Of a DNA stretch of 64,000 nucleotides, positions 8,801-18,186 are shown in pieces. Position 1 is the stretch's first letter; each line of letters starts with the position of its first letter. The notes beneath the pieces were generated by a model. It was not told the DNA's origin. It saw nothing but the letters and a program-made list of their open reading frames with translations, and did no database searches. The translations under genes were made by a program, and so were the position numbers. The DNA is from DVED01 sp963838375 (lineage in GTDB: Bacteria > Cyanobacteriota > Cyanobacteriia > Cyanobacteriales > Geitlerinemataceae). The stretch lies in assembly GCA_963838375.1 (NCBI GenBank), contig CAWIQY010000006.1, forward strand, positions 372,001-436,000, read 5' to 3'.

Positions 8801-11800
8801 CAAGATCGCCAGAAACTCGCCCAATATTGGTTGAATTTACCAGCCGATCGACTTGAAAGTGAATATAAAGGTGATGCGGGAAAAACACATATTGCTTTGT
8901 GGAATAGTGGATTTAAAAATGAGTTATTAACCGATGAAGAAAAAGTTTTGGTGCAGCAGTTAACGGAAAAAGTGTCCCGAGGCTTTAGCGAACCGGATGC
9001 CATTCAAGCATTACTAGCTGCTACCTTATACTGTTATCCCCATCAACTCGCCATTAAGTATCAGCGAGCGCCCATTCCCAATTGGTTTGCCGAAGCGTAT
9101 ATGCAGTTCATGTTTGAATCGCCACGCTTGTTTCAAGAACTGGGAGAGGTCGATCGCTACGCTGATTACTTCCAGGGATGGCTCGATTATTTACATGGAA
9201 ATATTACCAGTAATCCTGAGTCGGATGTGTGGAAATATGTCGCATCAGTTTTCGCGAACAATGCTAATTTAACACCTTTATACTTCAGCCGTCGCGATCT
9301 AAAAGAAGTCCAAGAAAAACGCGCGGATATTTTAGAAATCTATCTCACCCAAAACGGCTGCCAGCTTGACTATACTTTTCCAGAACGATCGACAACGCGA
9401 ACCAAAATTCGTTTGGGAATCTTATGTCAAAACTTTTATCCTTCAGCCGAAACTTTTACAATTCTTCCGGTATTTGAACATCTCGATCGTCACCAATTTG
9501 AAATCTATCTGTATGCTTTAGATATCGGCAACACCAGCTCCGAGCAGTTAGTACGCGATCGAGCGGACAAGTTTCTACACCTCAACACCAAAAATATCAA
9601 CACCCTAGTTAATACCGTTCGTGCTGACGACTTAGATATTGTTTTAATTGGTAGTAATATCACCGCTCGTTCTTATCTGTTAACGCTGCTATCAATGCAC
9701 CGATTAGCGCGCAGACAAACAGTTTCTCTTGCCGATCCAGTGACGACAGGAATGAGAAATATAGATTGTTACATTGCGGGAAACCTAACCGTAGCGGAAA
9801 CCGCACAAAAATCTTATCGAGAAAAACTAGTAACGATCGAAGGTTCTGGATTGTGTTTCCGCTTCCCACCCGATCCAACCCCAACATTAAATCCAACTCG
9901 CAAAAGTTGGGGTGCAAATGCCAATACAACCATCTATATTTCTGGCTCGAACTTCCGCAAAATAAATCCAGAAGTTCGTCACACGTGGGCAAAAATTCTC
10001 GCAGCCGTTCCCAATTCTATCCTCGCGCTCTACCCGTTTGGTCCAAACTGGGGTCGTCATCCTCAATTAGAGATGCCATTTTATCAACAAATGCAAGCGG
10101 TTTTAGCGCAATATGGTGTGGCTCCCAATCGGTTGGTTTTGATTAAAACGCTTCCCAGTACAGCAGATATTCGTAAGTGTTTGGAAGTCGCCGATATTTA
10201 TCTCGATTCTTATCCTTATTCCGGTGCCGCATCGGCACTCGATCCCCTCAAAGTTAATTTACCCATTGTCACGATGGAAGGGATAGAACTTCGGCATCGA
10301 CAATCAGCAGCTTTGTTACAAGAATTGCAGATGCCGGATTTAATTGCTCGCTCTGAAACCGAGTATATTCAGTTAGCTGTGTCTCTTGGTACTAACCCCC
10401 AATTGCGCCAGCAAAAACGGACAGAAATTCAACGCAAAATGCAGCAAGTTCCTCAGTTTCTAGAGAGCAAAGTGTACTCGCAGAAAATGGGAAGTTTGTT
10501 CCAAAAGCTAGTTCAAGACAGTCGAGATGGTTTGCATGACAACAGTATGAATCGGGAAACATTCGGCTCCGAGAGTTTTATTGCAACAAAACAATTAGCT
10601 GAAACTTATCAAAGCATCAAGACCTCCGTTGAAGCGATCGAAGGATATTTGGTTCCAGGACAGGAAGAGTATTTATTCAATAAAGTTAAATCTTTATCCG
10701 AAGATGCTGTGATTGTCGAGATCGGATCGTTTCAAGGTCGATCGACTGTTTCCATGGCTTATGCTTGTTTGGGAACTCGCCGTAAAATTTATTGCATCGA
10801 TCCCTGGGATTTTAGTAAATCCAAAACAATTCAAAACAATATTTTTGAAGTCTGGACTCAAAATATCGATCGGAATGGATTGACCCAGTATGTTGTGCCA
10901 CTACGAGGGTATTCTGAAGAAATTTTTACTCGTTGGTCGGAGTTGACTGGCGGTGAAAAAATTGATTTTATATTTATTGATGGCGATCATGAGTATCCGG
11001 GAGTTTTGAAAGATTTTCAGCTTTCATTTCCTTGGGTAAAATCTGGAGGATGGATCGCACTTCACGATACTCGTGCTGGATTTCCTGGTGTCGATCGGGT
11101 TTGGCTCGAAACAGCTCAAGGATTGCTCGCAGATTATGAATATTGTTCTACAATTTCTTGTGGTCGAAAAGTTTCTGTTCCTCAAAGTACAAAATTACCA
11201 AGTACAGAATTACCGATCCAACTGACTCCACAATTTCTCAATCGAATTTCCGGTTGCCTTAATCTCTATCAAATCGATCCATCCGATCGCGCAACAATCA
11301 CAGAACTCACTCAATTGCGAAAGCAACTTGCCGAACATCTTTTAAATGCCACGTCTCACGAATTAGAAAATCTCTACCAAAGTGACATCGGAAAAACATA
11401 TCAAGCTTTACTGAAAAGTGGCATTCAGAAAGAACTAATCGACCTTAACGATCGAGGATTTTTGCAACAATTAACCCAACAAGGAGTTGGCTTAACCAAT
11501 CCCAAAGCAATCAATGCTTTGATGGGAGCAATGCTATACTATGCTCCAGGAACTATGAAAGTCCAAAACTATCACGATCGATTGCCGAAATGGTTAATTG
11601 AGGACTATGAGAGTGTCTTTGAAAAAGAGCCTTCCATACACGAATCTCCTCAAGCTCAAACTCAATCCTTACCAGAAACCTCAAATCTACCTCAGCTTTC
11701 GGTAGAATTCCTCAATCGATTATTAGGTTGTGTCAATCTCTATGAAATCGATCCCTCAGAACCCTCTACTATCTCTGAACTGCATCAACTGCGTCGCCAA

Positions 11801-12121
11801 CTTGCCGAGTATTGTTTGAGTATTCCTACCGACAAACTGGAAACGATTTATAAAACAAATGTTGGTCAGCGTTACCAAAGTTTGCTCAAAAGCGGCTTTC
11901 AAAAAGAATCATGTCTCGATTTCGATCGTCTCTTTTTGCAAGAAATAACTCAGATGGCGTCTAGTGCAGCTCATCCAAACTCTCTCAATGCGATGTTAGC
12001 TGCAATGCTCTACTATTGCCCAAATCAATTAAAAATAAAAAATTCGCGTACCCGATTACCGGAATGGTTGATCGACGATTACGAACAAGTTTTCGATCGT
12101 GCCGATTCAAATCAAGCTTGA
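5874..12121 (+). CDS. Giant multidomain glycosyltransferase/methyltransferase, one frame break near 6036
   Basis: About 2080 residues if a single-base gap near 6036 is bridged; the intact part downstream (frame from 6032) is 2029 residues. The first 53 residues, TPVALLIFNRPD and VVADGPRSDRPGEAEKC, lie in another frame and complete a GT2-like domain that continues with IILEDDCLPHPSFFRF and AISGDNFQFG. Then follow (numbering of the 2029-residue part): a SAM methyltransferase with a CxxC...CxxC zinc-like lead (about 259-476, FLDYGGGYGLFV), a GT4-type glycosyltransferase (about 532-888, FPSQYEGFGLPVLEAMACG), a helical module (about 893-1036), a GT41/HMW1C-like transferase (about 1124-1498, LDSYPYSGAASALDPL) and a second methyltransferase (about 1526-1716, VIVEIGSFQGRSTV, FIDGDHEY). 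Two more copies of the helical module end the protein. It likely builds or modifies a surface glycan or glycoprotein in the cytoplasm. Confidence 0.85.
8703..9110 (+). repeat. Helical module, copy 1 of 3 (coding)
   Basis: A segment of about 135 residues that leads into the GT41-like domain. Shared landmarks with copies 2 and 3 are LYQ..P.DR.TI..L, LA.Y.L, LE..Y..D.GKT, SGF.KEL and a final P.W..E.Y. Copy 1 is the most diverged of the three. Its position before the transferase recalls the all-helical domain of HMW1C-type enzymes. Confidence 0.7.
11224..11620 (+). repeat. Helical module, copy 2 of 3 (coding)
   Basis: This copy begins TPQFLNRISGCLNLYQIDPSD and ends RLPKWLIEDYESVFE. It follows the second methyltransferase and is not attached to a transferase domain. 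It is close to copy 3 in sequence, pointing to a recent internal duplication. Confidence 0.75.
11698..12100 (+). repeat. Helical module, copy 3 of 3 (coding)
   Basis: This copy begins SVEFLNRLLGCVNLYEIDPSE and ends RLPEWLIDDYEQVF, closing the protein. A Pro/Gln/Ser-rich linker of about 25 residues separates it from copy 2. Confidence 0.75.
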
Positions 12122-12155
12122 ATCGAGTCGGACATAGACGCTTCAGTACACTTGA

Positions 12156-13055
12156 TTAAAATCGATCGGTTGAATTTCCATCCAATTGGTAGGCGATCGT
12201 TCTACCAATTGGAACTGGAACAAACCCACGATCGACACTAAAAGTACTTTCCGTTGCTCCTAAAAATAAATAACCATCCGGTTTCAAAATCTGGCGAACT
12301 TTTTTTAATATCCTACGTCGATTGAAGCGATTAAAATAAATCAACACATTTCGCATCAAAATTAAGTCCATTTTGGGTAGGGGCAACCATGTTTCTAATA
12401 AATCAATTTGATGAAATTCCACCATCAACCGAATTTCATCGGCAATGTACCAGAGATCCCCTTGTTGTTGGAAATATCGTCTTAACAACTGTGGGGGTAG
12501 CCTCCGCTCAACTTCGCTTTGGCTATAACATCCTTCCCTCGCTCGAGCCAGCATTTTTTCCGATTCATTGCTGGCAAAAAGCTTGAGTTGCCAGTGCATC
12601 AGCAGCGGAAAATAAGCTTGGAGCAGTAACGCAACACTATACGGTTCTTGACCGCTCGAACAAGCTGCACTCCAAATATTTAATTGGCGCTTGTTGCCTC
12701 GATGCCTCAGCAACTCGGGAAAAACATTTTGTCGGAGGGCTTCAAACACATCAACATCGCGAAAAAATGAGGTTTCGGTCGGAGTCGCTCTCTCGTTTGA
12801 ATTGACCTCTTGTTGACTTTTCCAGAAATCATGCGCTCCAGAACTGTCCCAGCTTTCCGTTGGAGATTCGGATACACAACAACTTTGCCATTTCGGTTCT
12901 TGTGTGGACGAAAGACGTTCTAGCATTCCGCCATCATCAGCGAGGCTAATCTCCGGCGGTTGGATAACCTGTTTTATGACAGATTTGTAAGCCTGCCAGC
13001 GAAGATTTGGCAACAGAACCCTATTTGGTTGTTTCTGCATAAGGGTGGCTGTCAT
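12156..13055 (-). CDS. CheR-type protein glutamate methyltransferase
   Basis: A 299-residue CheR-family methyltransferase, expected to use SAM to methylate glutamates on chemoreceptors. Visible motifs are ETSFFRDVDVFEAL, the SAM loop NIWSAACSSGQEPYSVA, MDLILMRNVLIYFN and YLFLGATESTF. The usual N-terminal helical subdomain is poorly conserved; the first 90 residues are Ser/Gln-rich and could be partly disordered. The Asp-rich SAM site that usually reads ATDIS is ASNES here. No chemotaxis genes lie nearby, so the partner receptor is encoded elsewhere. It ends 34 bp past the convergent glycosyltransferase gene. ATG at 13055 is used; a second ATG lies at 13040. Confidence 0.82.
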   Translation of the reverse strand: MTATLMQKQPNRVLLPNLRWQAYKSVIKQVIQPPEISLADDGGMLERLSSTQEPKWQSCCVSESPTESWDSSGAHDFWKSQQEVNSNERATPTETSFFRDVDVFEALRQNVFPELLRHRGNKRQLNIWSAACSSGQEPYSVALLLQAYFPLLMHWQLKLFASNESEKMLARAREGCYSQSEVERRLPPQLLRRYFQQQGDLWYIADEIRLMVEFHQIDLLETWLPLPKMDLILMRNVLIYFNRFNRRRILKKVRQILKPDGYLFLGATESTFSVDRGFVPVPIGRTIAYQLDGNSTDRF

Positions 13056-13140
13056 GGTGGCTTATCGACTCGTTCGTTCTATCAATCTTATTGTAACAAG
13101 ACTGAGATGAACGCTATGGCTTAATCCTAATGGCTTAATC

Positions 13141-15480
13141 TTACAATCGTTCCATTGGCGCTAGTCTAGGATCGAGAATTTTTGGACTTCCTTTGGTAAA
13201 TTTAACGGCTAAAGTTTGCTTGTTCCCAGCACCTAAAACCATCATCACTTCTCCTACCCCAAAATCTTCGTGGAGAACTCGATCTCCCACTGCCCAATTT
13301 TGCACGGTTTCAACAGTAGATTTGAGATTTCCAACGATCGATTTTGTTGATTTTGCCTTGCGAGTTGTCCGTTTTGTCACCGGATTTCCAGCAAGCAATT
13401 CTTTGGGGAGTTCGGCTAAAAATTGTGAGGGAACCGCCGGTGAGTAGGAACCCCAAAGACAACGTTCGGCAGCATGGGTGAGGAACAGTTGTTCCTGTGC
13501 GCGAGTAATCCCCACATAGCAAAGACGACGTTCTTCTTCTAAAGCTCTGGGATCGTCTAAACTGCGGAAGTTGGGGAATAATCCCTCTTCCATTCCCACG
13601 ACAAACACGATCGGAAACTCCAAGCCTTTTGCCGAATGCAAAGTCATTAAAGAAACCGTATTTTCGCCTTCTTCTAAATTATCGAGATCCGACGCCAAAG
13701 ACGCATTACTGAGAAATCCTTCTAGGGAATTATCCTCATTATCTTGGGCATATTGCACGATCGCATTATATAATTCTACCACGTTTTGTCGTCGATCTTC
13801 GGCTTCATCGGTTCCTTCCAGTTTCAAAGCTTCCAGATACCCAGACTTGTCCATCATCAGTTGGAAGATTTCGGTTGCTGGTAACTCTTCGAGTTGTTCT
13901 TTCACATCAGCAATCATGTCTGCAAAACCCAACACCGCCTTACTACTGCGTCCCGCCACTGTTTTTACTGAAGTTTCATCGCTGAGAATTTCCCACAGCG
14001 GAACGCCTAATTGCTGAGCAATATTATCGAGATTAGTAATTGTCGTTTTCCCAATTCCACGACGAGGCGTGTTAATCACCCGTTTGAGACTAACGGTATC
14101 GGCGGGGTTGGCAATTAGTCTTAAATAGGCAATGACATCTTTGACTTCTTTACGATCGTAAAATCGCAAACCTCCCACCACTTTATACTTAATATTCGAT
14201 CGAACTAAGACATCTTCAAAGGCGCGAGATTGTGCGTTTGTTCGGTAGAGAATAGCAAAATCACCCCAGTTTAATTCTGGATTTTGACGAACTAGCGATT
14301 GAATCCGATCGACCACAAACTCTGCTTCTTCGCGATCGTTATCCGTTTTCTGGCAGTAAATAGGTTCGCCTTGTCCCCGCGTCGGACGTAATACTTTATC
14401 AATGCGTTCTGTATTTTTCTCAATTAAATGGTTGGCAACTTGAAGGATATTCTCAGTCGATCGATAGTTCTCTTCCAGCTTTACCATCGTTTCCGTTCGA
14501 TCGTCCGTTTTCCCATCCCCAAAGTCGTCTTGGAAATTCATCAGAATGGTAAAATCTGCCATCCTGAAGGAATAAATCGATTGATCGACATCGCCAACGA
14601 CAAAAACCGATCGATTTTGCCAATTCTCAAACGATTGCGGTTCGGTTCCATTCGTGGCTAACAGCCGAATCAAGTCGTATTGTGTCCGGTTGGTATCTTG
14701 ATATTCATCCACCAGAATATGACCGAACTTTTGATGCCAGTATGTCAACACCGATTCATTTTGTTGGAACAGTTGTACCGGGATGCGAATCAGATCGTCG
14801 AAGTCCAGCGCGTTGTTTTCTGCTAGTTTATCTTGGTATAAACTATAAACTTCAGCCATCACCCGACCTCGATAGTTAGGTTCGTTGGCTTCTAGATCTT
14901 GCGGCGACCAACCTTTATTTTTGGCATTGCTAATTTGATAGCGAACCGATTTCGGTTGAAATTTTTTATCGTCTAAATTCAGTTGATTGAGGACAATTTC
15001 TTTAATCAACGATTGGACATCCGATTCGTCGAAAATCGAAAAATTTCGCTCCCACTGCCGACCTTTTTCATCTTGATATTTATTGATATCAAATCGGAGA
15101 ATACGAGCGCACAAACTGTGAAATGTGCCGATCCACAAGGGTTTAATATAGGTTTTCCAAGCTTTCGATCGTAATACCGTCTGTTCGTTTGCCGCCAGTG
15201 CCTCCAGCGGTTTCCCGTATTTATCCCGAGCGAGTTGTTGCGCGAAGGTGCTTTCAATCCGCGCTTTCATTTCCCGCGCCGCCTTATTGGTAAATGTCAC
15301 CGCCAGGATATTTTCGGGATCGACACGGTGTCGAAGAATCAGATTTGCCACCCGATACGTCAATGCTCGTGTTTTCCCCGAACCCGCTCCCGCCACCACC
15401 AGCAAAGGACCGCAAAAATGCTCAACCGCTTGGCATTGAGAGGGGTTGAGTTGGCTGAGAAAGTCCAGGGTTGTCATCAT
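13141..15480 (-). CDS. pcrA: ATP-dependent DNA helicase PcrA/UvrD
   Basis: A 779-residue superfamily 1A helicase of full length. The order of motifs is canonical: Q motif LNPSQCQAV, Walker A AGAGSGKT (residues 30-37), motif Ia TFTNKAAREM, motif II VDEYQDTN, motif III GDVDQSIYSFRMAD, EENYRS for motif IV, TLHSAKGLEFPIVFVVG for motif V and ITRAQEQL for motif VI. The C-terminal 80 residues carry a basic linker and the RVLHEDFGVGEV Tudor-like fold typical of PcrA. It unwinds DNA 3'-5' in repair and in clearing proteins from replication forks. Two adjacent ATG codons (15480 and 15477) are available. Confidence 0.95.
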   Translation of the reverse strand: MMTTLDFLSQLNPSQCQAVEHFCGPLLVVAGAGSGKTRALTYRVANLILRHRVDPENILAVTFTNKAAREMKARIESTFAQQLARDKYGKPLEALAANEQTVLRSKAWKTYIKPLWIGTFHSLCARILRFDINKYQDEKGRQWERNFSIFDESDVQSLIKEIVLNQLNLDDKKFQPKSVRYQISNAKNKGWSPQDLEANEPNYRGRVMAEVYSLYQDKLAENNALDFDDLIRIPVQLFQQNESVLTYWHQKFGHILVDEYQDTNRTQYDLIRLLATNGTEPQSFENWQNRSVFVVGDVDQSIYSFRMADFTILMNFQDDFGDGKTDDRTETMVKLEENYRSTENILQVANHLIEKNTERIDKVLRPTRGQGEPIYCQKTDNDREEAEFVVDRIQSLVRQNPELNWGDFAILYRTNAQSRAFEDVLVRSNIKYKVVGGLRFYDRKEVKDVIAYLRLIANPADTVSLKRVINTPRRGIGKTTITNLDNIAQQLGVPLWEILSDETSVKTVAGRSSKAVLGFADMIADVKEQLEELPATEIFQLMMDKSGYLEALKLEGTDEAEDRRQNVVELYNAIVQYAQDNEDNSLEGFLSNASLASDLDNLEEGENTVSLMTLHSAKGLEFPIVFVVGMEEGLFPNFRSLDDPRALEEERRLCYVGITRAQEQLFLTHAAERCLWGSYSPAVPSQFLAELPKELLAGNPVTKRTTRKAKSTKSIVGNLKSTVETVQNWAVGDRVLHEDFGVGEVMMVLGAGNKQTLAVKFTKGSPKILDPRLAPMERL

Positions 15481-15504
15481 GGCAGTAAGCCCTATTTAAG
15501 ACAT

Positions 15505-15534
15505 GGTGCGTTACGCTGCGCTAACACACCCTAC
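15505..15534. repeat. Short interspersed palindromic repeat
   Basis: The 30-bp unit starting GGTGCGTTACGCTGCG and ending AACACACCCTAC belongs to a type often scattered in cyanobacterial intergenic DNA. A related copy lies at 16864-16895. The ends are imperfect inverted repeats. Confidence 0.6.
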
Positions 15535-15575
15535 AGGCTACCACAGCCAGACTCGTACGATCGTCCCCACAAAAC

Positions 15576-15610
15576 AAACCTCCCCGTGAAAGTTCATTCA
15601 GGGGAGGTTT
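15576..15610 (-). terminator. Terminator of the tmRNA gene
   Basis: A perfect 10-bp stem (AAACCTCCCC and GGGGAGGTTT) with a 15-nt loop lies 16 bp past the 3' end of the tmRNA. On the minus strand it is followed by GTTTTG, a fair T-tract, as in an intrinsic terminator. Confidence 0.8.
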
Positions 15611-15625
15611 ATTTAGGAGAAGGCA

Positions 15626-16004
15626 TGGAGCCTACGGGAGTCGAACCCGTGTCCGCCCTGGGTATTGACCAACCGATCGTTCACAGGCTTAGCTCTTCTA
15701 ACCCTCAGAGCGGGAACCACCCCTTATCCCGGATGGTGGGATTCTCTAGTAAAGTCTTAACTGACTAGCCCACCAGAGACGGCTAGGCAGTGCATCCGTT
15801 GGGGTTTAGCCCGCAATCCTTAACGGAGTCAAACTGCGAGCGAGCACACTAATTTTTAATTAAGCAGCGACTGCTTGGCGCTCAAATTTTACGATGTTGT
15901 TCGCAATTACATTTTTTTTGAGCCTTTGATTTACGAGAGGAGACTCACTCTCGACCTGTATCACAGTGTAGCTTTCGCCAACACGTCGAAACCGTTAAGG
16001 CCCC
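15626..16004 (-). ncRNA. ssrA: tmRNA (ssrA)
   Basis: A one-piece tmRNA of 379 nt. The 5' end GGGGCCU (from 16004) pairs perfectly (one G-U) with AGGCUCC near the 3' end (15633-15627), and the T arm GGGUUCGACUCCC is intact, so the tRNA-like domain is complete. CCA is not encoded. The tag frame, 15904 to 15860, reads ANNIVKFERQAVAA and ends in TAA, a typical cyanobacterial tag. The RNA rescues stalled ribosomes with SmpB, whose gene is not in this window. Confidence 0.97.
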
Positions 16005-16015
16005 GCGATGCTTTT

Positions 16016-16021
16016 ATTATA
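16016..16021 (-). promoter_or_regulatory. -10 element of the tmRNA gene
   Basis: On the minus strand a consensus TATAAT lies 11 nt before the mature 5' end of the tmRNA. A clear -35 box is not visible. This fits transcription starting a few bases upstream and trimming to the mature end. Confidence 0.6.
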
Positions 16022-16186
16022 CTATAGGTTTTTGGATTTGTGGTGTCCGAAGATCGGCTTTTGCGGGAGGAAATGAATCGAACAAAGGTCGCGAGTCGAG
16101 GTGCTACGGGCTCTTGAGTAGATCTTCTGCATTGAATCCTCAAATTAATGAAGCCAAGAAAGGTGCGTTTCGTTCCTCAATCTCTT

Positions 16187-16825
16187 CTAGGAATTTTTAT
16201 TGACTCCGATTCCTTTTTCATAATGCTTGCGTTGCAGCAGTTCCAGCCGACCGCTATATTCCTGAATTAATGCGATTTGTCGTCGGTAAAATCCGCGAAA
16301 CGTGTTGGAAAAAAATAGAGTTAAAAGAGCGACGATCAACCCCAAAACTGTAGATGATAGCGCTTCGCTAATTCCTCCCGTAACCGCAGTCGTATCGCTG
16401 CCAGAAACACCGATTTTCAGAGAAGCAAACGATCGCATTAAACCCAAGACAGTTCCCAACAATCCCAATAACGGTGAAGTGGTAACAATGGTTTCAAAAA
16501 TGGTATTAAAACGTCTCAGAATGGGGAGTTCGGCTTGGGCGGCACTTTCGAGTGCGAGGCGAAATTCTACCGGATTGGGTCGATCGAGTGTTAGTGCTTC
16601 TAAGAAAATACGGGCGATGGGTAAATCGGTATGTTTCTGAAGCAGTTGTATTGCCGAAGACCAATCTGATTGTAAAAGTTTAAAGACTTTTTGAATGACT
16701 GGGGGTTGCTGTTTGAAGATTCGATACCAAAAGAGCGATCGCTCGATGGTTAAAGATATCGACCAAACTGAAAATAGCAGCAGAGGAACAGCAACGATTC
16801 CGCTTTCTATCAATAATTTTAACAT
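16187..16825 (-). CDS. MotA/TolQ/ExbB-type proton channel protein
   Basis: A protein of about 212 residues with the ExbB/TolQ layout: an N-terminal membrane helix (VAVPLLLFSVWSISLTI), a cytoplasmic segment with LESAAQAELPILRRF, and two later helices, IVTTSPLLGLLGTVLGLM and ISEALSSTVLGLIVALLTLFF. The TSPLLGLLGTVLG and STVLGL blocks match the channel helices of this family, including the conserved Thr and Gly residues. ExbB/TolQ uses the proton gradient to energise outer-membrane processes with an ExbD/TolR partner; no such partner lies next to it here. ATG at 16825 is chosen because the first helix follows directly; an earlier in-frame start would add 21 residues of no family character. Confidence 0.85.
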   Translation of the reverse strand: MLKLLIESGIVAVPLLLFSVWSISLTIERSLFWYRIFKQQPPVIQKVFKLLQSDWSSAIQLLQKHTDLPIARIFLEALTLDRPNPVEFRLALESAAQAELPILRRFNTIFETIVTTSPLLGLLGTVLGLMRSFASLKIGVSGSDTTAVTGGISEALSSTVLGLIVALLTLFFSNTFRGFYRRQIALIQEYSGRLELLQRKHYEKGIGVNKNS

Positions 16826-16863
16826 TTTTTGTACGCAACGATTAACGATAAAGCCTCTATAAA

Positions 16864-16895
16864 GGTGCGTTCCGCTATCGCTCAACACACCCTAC
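16864..16895. repeat. Short interspersed palindromic repeat, second copy
   Basis: Similar to the unit at 15505-15534: starts GGTGCGTTCCGC and ends AACACACCCTAC. It overlaps the stop codon of the MidA-family methyltransferase gene by a few bases, so the repeat contributes the end of that reading frame. Confidence 0.5.
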
Positions 16896-18082
16896 ATAGT
16901 TTCCATGAGTCCTTTAGGCGATCGAGCGCGTTCTTCCTGTGATAATCCTTTCCCTTGAATTAAAACACCAAATTTTCCTAAACCCATCGGATCGATTAAA
17001 GCGTGTAAAGCTTGTCTTCGTTGCATAATTTGGTTAATCTCTTGTGCTGTTGCTATTCTCTGTCCTTCGGGAGAATTACCCAATTGTACTAAACGATCGC
17101 TCCATCCCAACGCCATTAAAAATAATCCTTGTTGCGTAAATCCCAGCGTCGATAAACCGGACAATTCCCCCTGACGTTGCAATGCCGTAAAATTGACATG
17201 AGCCGTGATATCTTGATTGCCAATATACACATAGGGATTATCGTGATATCGGTGTTGATAGTAACACTGAAGTGTCCCTTGAGAGCGTCCTAAACTATAA
17301 TATCGATCGGCGCTATATCCATAATCGATCGTCAACAAATATCCACGGTGCAACCGCTGTGCCACGGTTTCTATCCAGTCCAGCGCCGCCAGATTGACTT
17401 CGCTGCGATAACCTTCGGGGTAGCAATTAACATCAATTCCACTGAACTCTAAATACTCAGCTAATTTAGAAGTTGAAGGTTCCCCAACCACTTCTAAAAA
17501 ATTTATCGTCTCTGGATCGGAAGAATTCGTAATATAAATTTCTTTTAGTTTTCCCGACTGGATTACAAATTGATGAACGGGAAAAGCATCGATTAACTCG
17601 TTAGAGAAAAAGCAGCCTGTTATCGAGTCTTCAGGCAGCTCTTCCCACTCAATCCAACGAATCGGTGCATTTTTTAAGCGTTGTTGTTGTTCTTGCTGAA
17701 AAGCGGTTGATTTTTCGACGATACTATAAGCAACCGACTGATAAAAATCGAGATGGCGATCGCGCAAATATCTCAAGATATCTCCAGCCAAAATACCTTG
17801 TCCGGCTCCCATTTCCACCAAATGAAAAGGCTTTGGACAACCCAAAAATTGCCACATCTCGACAAATTGTTCGGCAAGAGTTTCCCCAAAATCCGCACAC
17901 AAGTGGGGGGACGTAGCAAAGTCTCCAGCAGCCCCAATTCCCGCCCCGCGACTGTAGTACCCATACTCGGGATGATACAGCACCCAGGTCATATATTCAG
18001 CAAATGCGATTCGCTGATGCGGACATTCTTGGATGTGTTGACGAATCAACTGACACAATTCTGGATGAGAGGAATCCGTCAT
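16892..18082 (-). CDS. MidA/NDUFAF7-family SAM-dependent methyltransferase (DUF185)
   Basis: A protein of about 396 residues of the DUF185 (MidA/NDUFAF7) family. Diagnostic blocks are MTWVLYHPEYGYYSRG, GAAGDFATSPHLCADFGE, the SAM loop VEMGAGQGILAGDIL and FFSNELIDAFPVHQF. Eukaryotic members methylate an arginine of a respiratory complex I subunit; the bacterial substrate is not settled. The protein has no signal peptide and should be cytoplasmic. ATG at 18082 is preferred, with GAGG just upstream; GTG at 18106 would add eight residues. It is separated from murB by a strong hairpin, so it is likely expressed from its own promoter. Confidence 0.9.
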   Translation of the reverse strand: MTDSSHPELCQLIRQHIQECPHQRIAFAEYMTWVLYHPEYGYYSRGAGIGAAGDFATSPHLCADFGETLAEQFVEMWQFLGCPKPFHLVEMGAGQGILAGDILRYLRDRHLDFYQSVAYSIVEKSTAFQQEQQQRLKNAPIRWIEWEELPEDSITGCFFSNELIDAFPVHQFVIQSGKLKEIYITNSSDPETINFLEVVGEPSTSKLAEYLEFSGIDVNCYPEGYRSEVNLAALDWIETVAQRLHRGYLLTIDYGYSADRYYSLGRSQGTLQCYYQHRYHDNPYVYIGNQDITAHVNFTALQRQGELSGLSTLGFTQQGLFLMALGWSDRLVQLGNSPEGQRIATAQEINQIMQRRQALHALIDPMGLGKFGVLIQGKGLSQEERARSPKGLMETM

Positions 18083-18141
18083 ACACCTCGATCGTTTTTT
18101 CGTCACAAAACTTTACCCTTGTTCGAGGATTCGACCCTACA

Positions 18142-18172
18142 GATCCCCGATTTCTTTGAGAAATCGGGGATC
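18142..18172 (-). terminator. Terminator hairpin after murB
   Basis: A perfect 14-bp stem (GATCCCCGATTTCT and AGAAATCGGGGATC) with a 3-nt loop lies 15 bp past the murB stop. The same hairpin sequence type is a common interspersed element in cyanobacteria. A T-run is absent, so termination is probable but not certain. Confidence 0.6.
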
Positions 18173-18186
18173 TTAAAGCCGGTCTT

